The notes below the pieces were generated by a model. That model had not been told where the DNA came from, searched no databases, and saw only the letters and a list, made by a program, of their open reading frames with translations. A stretch of DNA of 20,425 nucleotides from contig CAZSXS010000069.1 in assembly GCA_964611385.1 (NCBI GenBank), positions 1 to 20,425 of the forward strand, in the 5' to 3' direction. Of the stretch, positions 16,303-20,425 are shown in pieces (positions within the stretch are counted from its first letter, which is position 1; each line of letters begins with the position of its first letter). The DNA is from CAZSXS01 sp964611385 (lineage in GTDB: Bacteria > Bacillota > Clostridia > Lachnospirales > CAYPQA01). A program made the translations under genes and the position numbers.

Positions 16303-17046
16303 TCATCCTTTTAATTGACTTTCACTTGTTTCGATTAGCTCTAATTCACCATTTATTAATTTATATACTTTTCTAAAACCATCAGAATCAGCGTCAATAA
16401 CTTTTTCGATTAATGTTAATTTATCTTCTATATATTTATAAATAATGAACTCATGGCGGTTTCCGCCCCCTGTGCTAGAAACATTAATCTGTTGTTTATT
16501 ATAATCAAACGTCATATACCCAACCATCTCTAATTCTGGATATTCAACAAAACTGTTTTTATCCCATATCCAAAAGTAATACGAAGGATTTTTTCCCATT
16601 GAGGTACTCAGAATTCTAAATCCACCATAACCGTCAAACTTGAAATCTCCATATTCAAAACCAAATGTATCCAATGTGCATGGTGCAAAGTCATCTTCAT
16701 TAAAAATAATTTCTTGTATGATAGTTTCATCCATTTTAACAGTTAGTTTATGGGGATAATAAAAACTCGTATAATAATCATGCGCTTTACTTTTGCCAAT
16801 TATCTCGAAACTCAAAGCGGGCATTTTTTCTGTTGCCGGAACATTTATATATTTATAATAAAGATTAGAATCAATAGTTGCAGGTATATCGGTTGGAATA
16901 TCGTCTGATATATTCGCAGACTCAAAAGCATAATTAGTGATTAATTCCACTATTGAACTTCCTGTAGATAACGGAGTAATCTTGGATAGAATTATCCATC
17001 CGGTACACAAACATAAAACTGCAAAAATACTAATTTTTTTAAACAT
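16303..17046 (-). CDS. exported XAC2610-like protein
   Basis: A 247-residue protein with an N-terminal hydrophobic segment (about 4-22, serving as signal or anchor; Cys12 and Cys14 lie inside it and do not form a clear lipobox). The middle part has GFEYGDFKFDGYGGFRIL, then YYFWIWDKNSFVEYPEL, and further on YKYIEDKLTLIEK. This order (a 'DFNFDGY-D' turn, a 'Y-WD---FV---EL' block, then a C-terminal '---KLTLI' strand) resembles the XAC2610-related extracytoplasmic proteins of unknown function. An AAGGGAG site stands seven bases before the start. Base composition is clearly richer in A+T than the genes at 394-15694. No enzymatic motif is visible. Confidence 0.65.
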   Translation of the reverse strand: MFKKISIFAVLCLCTGWIILSKITPLSTGSSIVELITNYAFESANISDDIPTDIPATIDSNLYYKYINVPATEKMPALSFEIIGKSKAHDYYTSFYYPHKLTVKMDETIIQEIIFNEDDFAPCTLDTFGFEYGDFKFDGYGGFRILSTSMGKNPSYYFWIWDKNSFVEYPELEMVGYMTFDYNKQQINVSSTGGGNRHEFIIYKYIEDKLTLIEKVIDADSDGFRKVYKLINGELELIETSESQLKG

Positions 17047-17087
17047 ATTGGCTCCCTTAATTTGTTTAAATTGATTCTAAAAATTAA

Positions 17088-17127
17088 CCTGCTGACAAAT
17101 ACTTTTTTCCAGATGTTTGCCAACAGG
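17088..17127 (-). promoter_or_regulatory. hairpin in the leader of the XAC2610-like gene
   Basis: On the minus strand CCTGTTGGCAAA and TTTGTCAGCAGG (12-base arms, G-U pairs at two positions) form a stem 40-80 bases upstream of the start codon, followed by TTAATTTTT. It could be an attenuator, or the weak terminator of the gene at 17309. Confidence 0.45.
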
Positions 17128-17151
17128 CTTTAGGACTAATAATAATTGCTT

Positions 17152-17181
17152 GTTATAAATGAAAATCATCAAATGTATCAA
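17152..17181 (-). promoter_or_regulatory. candidate promoter of the XAC2610-like gene
   Basis: Minus strand TTGATA (17181-17176), 18-base spacer, TATAAC (17157-17152). A+T-rich surroundings make chance matches easy. Confidence 0.4.
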
Positions 17182-17308
17182 TTTTAAAACGGTATAAAAT
17201 TACTTGTTACATTCGGAAAAATGTTAAGCGCATTGTTATTGACTTGCTTTTCAAATTTGTTATGAATTTTAGTATGATTGAATTTGCTTTCTATTTTGCA
17301 ATTATAAA

Positions 17309-18049
17309 CTATGTGGTTGATTCATAAATAACGATCCACTCAATTTCATCTCTAATTCGCTCTAATCCATCCAAATCAACAAATAAATAACGTCGTGTCA
17401 ATGCATTCCAATTTTCTTTTGTTACTGGCGCTCCATCAAAAAAATACTCATCGCTCTCATCATAAATACCGTTTTGGTTGCTATCACATTTGGAAAATGA
17501 AAATTCCAATACAACTTCGCCAACATCATCTAAAATCAAATAGCTGTAAATATCACGCATTGGTGCGCTTTTAGCACTGTAGCTGATAAAAGCACCATTA
17601 TTTATAGGGTGATATCGCGGGTTTGGTGATAAATTTTTCCATATGAAAAGTCCATTATCTTTAAATCCTAAAATATAATAATACCTGGCCGTTCTAATAT
17701 GAAGTTTTGGTATTACGTTGCTATCTAAATCAAATATAGAATATTCTGCGTAGTAGTGCCGATCAGGTTCGCCTTTAGGGATTGTTAAAAAGCTGATATC
17801 TATTTTATTGTCATCCTCGCCGATACATCTATCCCCGCTTAGAAATTCTCTATACATTTCAATCGCTTTCTTTCTCTCAGGTATCAAATCTCTGTCGCTA
17901 AAGATTTCATATGGAGTGAAGGAATCCAATTCTATTGAATCAACATTGCAATTTATTGGATAATTGGAGTGTATTTTAATTTCAGCAAGATATATAAACA
18001 AAAAGATAAAATTAGCTAAAAATGAGACTGTAATCAATAATTTTTTCAT
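17309..18049 (-). CDS. exported protein with calcium-loop-like motif
   Basis: A 246-residue protein of unknown function. The N-terminus (MKKLLITVSFLANFIFLFIY) is a signal peptide or membrane anchor. A segment EMYREFLSGD is followed by YSIFDLDSNVIPKLHIR, which looks like a worn version of the 'DLDGDGIPEL' repeat of clostridial surface lipoproteins. Near the C-terminus a loop with Asp189, Asn191, Asn193, Gly194, Asp197 and Asp200 matches the spacing of EF-hand/dockerin calcium loops. The ribosome site AGGAAGGG lies at normal distance. It stands between the YHYH gene and the XAC2610-like gene on the same strand, with gaps of 84 and 262 bases, so it may be co-transcribed with the former. The role is unassigned; an envelope location is the only safe inference. 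Confidence 0.65.
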   Translation of the reverse strand: MKKLLITVSFLANFIFLFIYLAEIKIHSNYPINCNVDSIELDSFTPYEIFSDRDLIPERKKAIEMYREFLSGDRCIGEDDNKIDISFLTIPKGEPDRHYYAEYSIFDLDSNVIPKLHIRTARYYYILGFKDNGLFIWKNLSPNPRYHPINNGAFISYSAKSAPMRDIYSYLILDDVGEVVLEFSFSKCDSNQNGIYDESDEYFFDGAPVTKENWNALTRRYLFVDLDGLERIRDEIEWIVIYESTT

Positions 18050-18133
18050 ATTAGAATACCCTTCCTAAAACTATTCACTGCAGCATTTAGTGAATGAATT
18101 TCATGATACAAAAAGCATTACAGAAGCGATATA

Positions 18134-19702
18134 TTAGTAGTTAACAACGCCATCGTAAACAATCATGCTTATCAAGCGATAATTATTTGTTATATTTACA
18201 CTTGATTTACCAGTAGTTGAATCTTTTAATATGTTGGAACCTATAAATTCAACACTACTTCCATCATCATAGCCTACTTCCAATACACCACTCGGAATAT
18301 ATTTTCCGGTTTGATAGAGTCCATCCGGCCATGAATGAGCTTTGATATCTCCTAAAACCGCTGGAATGTAATATGTGGTACTTGTAGTTTCATCCAATAC
18401 AACTATATCAAGCTTTGTTCCATATTTAAAATCTGAAGCTTGTAACTCCTTATTTAAATTAACAGTTTTCTCAACAACTCTTGGTCCAACAGCTACCCAA
18501 TACCTTCCTTCAGTGTCAGAAAACAAATTGTTGTTTTCTTTATTAGTTACAACGATTCCACCAGCCGCTACTATTTGTTTACGTGCCTCTGTATTAATAT
18601 CAGCAGCCTCTTCACCCATTCCCCAGTCATAATTATTAGCATTAATATGCTTGGCTACAGTACGTCCTGTTCCGGGAACTGTTGGATTACTATATAACCT
18701 TAGCCAATCATCTGTAATAGCAGGCTTTTCCGAACTTTCAATTTGTATCTGAACGGCAGAAGTAACTGTTTTTGCGTCTACAGCAGTACCTCCGGTATTT
18801 ACCTCGACTTTAAGAGTTGAATTTCCGATGTCGCCATTTGTAAGAGTAAATCCGCTAAATATAACCTCGCTCTGATTGAGAAGATTATCCTTAGATTCAA
18901 TATGTTGTCCGGCAATTAATTTTGCGCAAGCCACTTTGTCGATATTTGCCTTAACAATCAAAGTGTCTCCAACACTAAACGAAGGAGTGCTATTATTTGG
19001 AAAAGTGATATGCACGGTTGGCTTTCGGACTTTAAAACTCCAAACACCTGAACCATTGTCGAAAAAGTCAGTAAAATAACCATCTTTCGTCATATATGCA
19101 CCAATATTTTCTAAAGTGATATAAGCTGTAGTTGAGTTTCCATCTGATGTTGCCAGTAATTGCAGCTTTCCATCGTTAGTTTCAAATATCTTATTATCTT
19201 TTAACCCAAGTAAGTCCTTTGGGTAAATAAACGAAAATTCTTCACCGAGATTATCTTTAGATGAATCACCTGTGGGGCAAGCGTAGAATGCTCCACCAGT
19301 ATTACTATTAGGTGTCACTCCCAGTTTATCGTCAGCGGTTAGCGATTTACTTACCAAATTCAAAGAGAAATACGAATTGTCATCGAAAATATATGGCACT
19401 CCAATATTAACCTCTGTACCGGTGTATGGATTGATTATACTACTGGCTTTCTTACCTTCATAGGGGCATTTCCCATTCGGATGTAGATGTGCGGGGAGTT
19501 TATGATGGTAGTGGTATGAACCGATGCCCCATCCGGTTCTGTTAAGCCGATCTCGGTGTCCTCCGTTTGTGTCTGTCCTTCCTCTATGAAGGTAAATACC
19601 CGGTAATAATTTCTTCAATGCTTCCCAATTTGAAGAAATATTTTGCACGAGGTCTGGCAAGGTGTAATTTATTATACACCTTAGCATTGTAATTGCATAC
19701 AT
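18134..19702 (-). CDS. YHYH-domain protein with C-terminal extracellular-type domains
   Basis: A 522-residue protein. Residues 41-81 carry the YHYH signature: GRTDTNGGHRD, then YHYHHKLPAHLHPNG and KCPY, a His/Cys-rich module found in small clostridial exported proteins and possibly metal-binding. A Thr/Ser/Asn-rich middle follows, including an Ig-like segment at about 225-325 (TVHITFPNNS... to ...AVQIQIES). The C-terminal domain (about 375-522) has RYWVAVGPRVVEKTV, LDIVVLDETTSTTYYIP and GSSVEFIGSNI. Composition and domains suggest an extracellular protein, yet residues 1-40 contain no signal peptide. The start is well supported by AGAGGAGG ahead of ATG 19702, so the lack of a signal is real for this gene model. 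It has no catalytic motif that I recognise. Confidence 0.7.
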   Translation of the reverse strand: MYAITMLRCIINYTLPDLVQNISSNWEALKKLLPGIYLHRGRTDTNGGHRDRLNRTGWGIGSYHYHHKLPAHLHPNGKCPYEGKKASSIINPYTGTEVNIGVPYIFDDNSYFSLNLVSKSLTADDKLGVTPNSNTGGAFYACPTGDSSKDNLGEEFSFIYPKDLLGLKDNKIFETNDGKLQLLATSDGNSTTAYITLENIGAYMTKDGYFTDFFDNGSGVWSFKVRKPTVHITFPNNSTPSFSVGDTLIVKANIDKVACAKLIAGQHIESKDNLLNQSEVIFSGFTLTNGDIGNSTLKVEVNTGGTAVDAKTVTSAVQIQIESSEKPAITDDWLRLYSNPTVPGTGRTVAKHINANNYDWGMGEEAADINTEARKQIVAAGGIVVTNKENNNLFSDTEGRYWVAVGPRVVEKTVNLNKELQASDFKYGTKLDIVVLDETTSTTYYIPAVLGDIKAHSWPDGLYQTGKYIPSGVLEVGYDDGSSVEFIGSNILKDSTTGKSSVNITNNYRLISMIVYDGVVNY

Positions 19703-19743
19703 AAATTTAATCCTCCTCTTAAAATAAATTGATTTTTATCGGA

Positions 19744-19789
19744 GGATACGTTACTATGAATTTGTCTAAGAGTCATAATAGACGTATCC
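19744..19789 (-). promoter_or_regulatory. leader hairpin of the YHYH gene
   Basis: GGATACGT...ATGA (19744-19759) pairs with TCAT...ACGTATCC (19773-19789) with few irregularities. It ends about 40 bases upstream of the YHYH start codon, within the presumed 5' leader. Confidence 0.55.
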
Positions 19790-19795
19790 TTAAAT

Positions 19796-19815
19796 GACAC
19801 TTCGCCAAAAGTGCC
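19796..19815 (-). repeat. small hairpin
   Basis: Seven-base arms (19796-19802 and 19809-19815), with one G-U pair in minus-strand RNA. It lies between the leader hairpin and the terminator-like hairpin. Confidence 0.4.
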
Positions 19816-19818
19816 ATG

Positions 19819-19867
19819 AAAAAAGTACGCCTGGAACTGCGCCAACAGTTTACAGGGGTGCTTTTTT
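19819..19867. terminator. terminator-like hairpin upstream of the YHYH gene
   Basis: AAAAAAG...CCTG and CAGG...CTTTTTT arms with A-run and T-run flanks, a pattern of bidirectional terminators, with an additional AACTG/CAGTT pairing inside. It would insulate the YHYH gene from transcription entering from the right. Confidence 0.65.
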
Positions 19868-20154
19868 AGTTATTTCTTATTAGCTTTTATGTTTTATATC
19901 ATTATAAAAACTCCCTTCGTGTGATTGTTTTATGCCGTTTTGACCAAGCTACTGTGACAACAAATACTATATTTGCTTGGTTGTGAAAAATACAGTTAAG
20001 TAATTCATTATTTTTTTATTGGTTATTTAACGTTGGTAGCTATGAATTAAGCTATACAAGTTATAGATGGTATTGAAAATTGTTACAGTCGATATATAAG
20101 TAAGAGGATGTTCTACTTTAAATCGTGACAAAGGATGAAAGATAAACATAAAAC

Positions 20155-20201
20155 AAAAACACTCTATTTGTATGCCAATGGCATACAAATAGAGTGTTTT
20201 T
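20155..20201. terminator. perfect 22-bp palindrome, bidirectional terminator-like
   Basis: Arms 20155-20176 and 20180-20201 are perfectly complementary, three-base loop, with five A on the left and five T on the right. Partial complementarity extends outward (GATAAACATAAAAC against GTTGTGTTTTATC, 20141-20216). No gene adjoins it in the window. Confidence 0.65.
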
Positions 20202-20281
20202 CAGTTGTGTTTTATCAAATTAAATAATCTTCCGTGCGAGGATTGTAAAAACATGTATAATATGGCATAATTGCGGTAATT

Positions 20282-20312
20282 GTAGGGGTGTGCTAAAAAT
20301 GCACATCCCTAC
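20282..20312 (+). terminator. hairpin with short T-rich tail
   Basis: Twelve-base arms GTAGGGGTGTGC and GCACATCCCTAC (one G-U pair), seven-base loop, then CTATCTTTT. A TATAAT stands at 20256-20261 just upstream, so a very short transcript is conceivable. Confidence 0.45.
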
Positions 20313-20425
20313 CTATCTTTTAACGATTAACCAAGCTCAGTGGTAAGTGGTGTGCATTGTAGCAATCTTTAAAGCGTGACGCAGGACAAGTCTAATGTTT
20401 TCCAGATTTGTACTCTACTTGATCA

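Larger units (their letters stand above)
19703..20425. other. gene-free region with several inverted repeats
   Basis: No convincing coding frame exists on either strand. The region holds the hairpins at 19744-19789, 19796-19815, 19819-19867, 20155-20201 and 20282-20312, plus A+T-rich filler and an ACCAAGC...GCTTGGT pair near 19948-19982. It could be the remnant of a lost gene or the dock of small mobile repeats. Confidence 0.5.

Overview
The window looks like chromosomal DNA of an anaerobic, spore-forming low-to-mid GC Firmicute (class Clostridia). The signs are strong AGGAGG-type ribosome sites, a CinA gene, a PrsA-type foldase lipoprotein, DUF6809- and DUF6951-type small proteins, a clostridial large serine recombinase, a YHYH-domain protein and the tail of a manganese-catalase/CotJC-like protein. 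No species can be named from the sequence. There are no tRNA, rRNA or CRISPR features.

Layout. Positions 1-291 hold the frameshifted end of a DUF6809-like gene, followed by a bidirectional terminator. Positions 394-4778 (minus strand) are a tightly packed MacA-MacB-type export operon: a membrane-fusion adaptor with an exceptionally long repeated coiled coil, an ABC ATPase, and a MacB/FtsX permease. Its leader (4786-4892) carries a conserved, foldable element. A second, longer copy of that element lies at 7955-8130 on the plus strand. Between them are cinA with a small DUF6951 gene (minus) and, divergently, a PrsA-like lipoprotein gene with a clear TTGACA promoter. Next come a 64-codon ORF, an attenuator-like hairpin and a full-length large serine recombinase (8203-9982).

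Positions 10294-15959 are a decaying sugar-catabolic cluster. It has a nitrilase C-terminus, an intact Gfo/Idh/MocA oxidoreductase, a probable GH4 C-terminus, a GlcNAc-kinase-like (BadF family) gene with an internal deletion and a frameshift, a GH38 alpha-mannosidase with a frameshift, an apparently intact glucosamine-6-phosphate deaminase (nagB), and the last part of a manganese-catalase gene. The surviving set fits use of mannose- and amino-sugar-containing glycans, but most of the pathway is broken.

Positions 16303-19702 (minus strand) are an A+T-rich block of three genes for probable envelope or secreted proteins: an XAC2610-like protein, a protein with a calcium-loop-like motif, and a 522-residue YHYH-domain protein. 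The last 720 bases hold no gene but several strong inverted repeats.

The two most interesting items are the duplicated structured element (a candidate cis-regulatory RNA or small palindromic repeat) and the adaptor whose two coiled-coil arms are built from about 36-residue repeats around a central tip.
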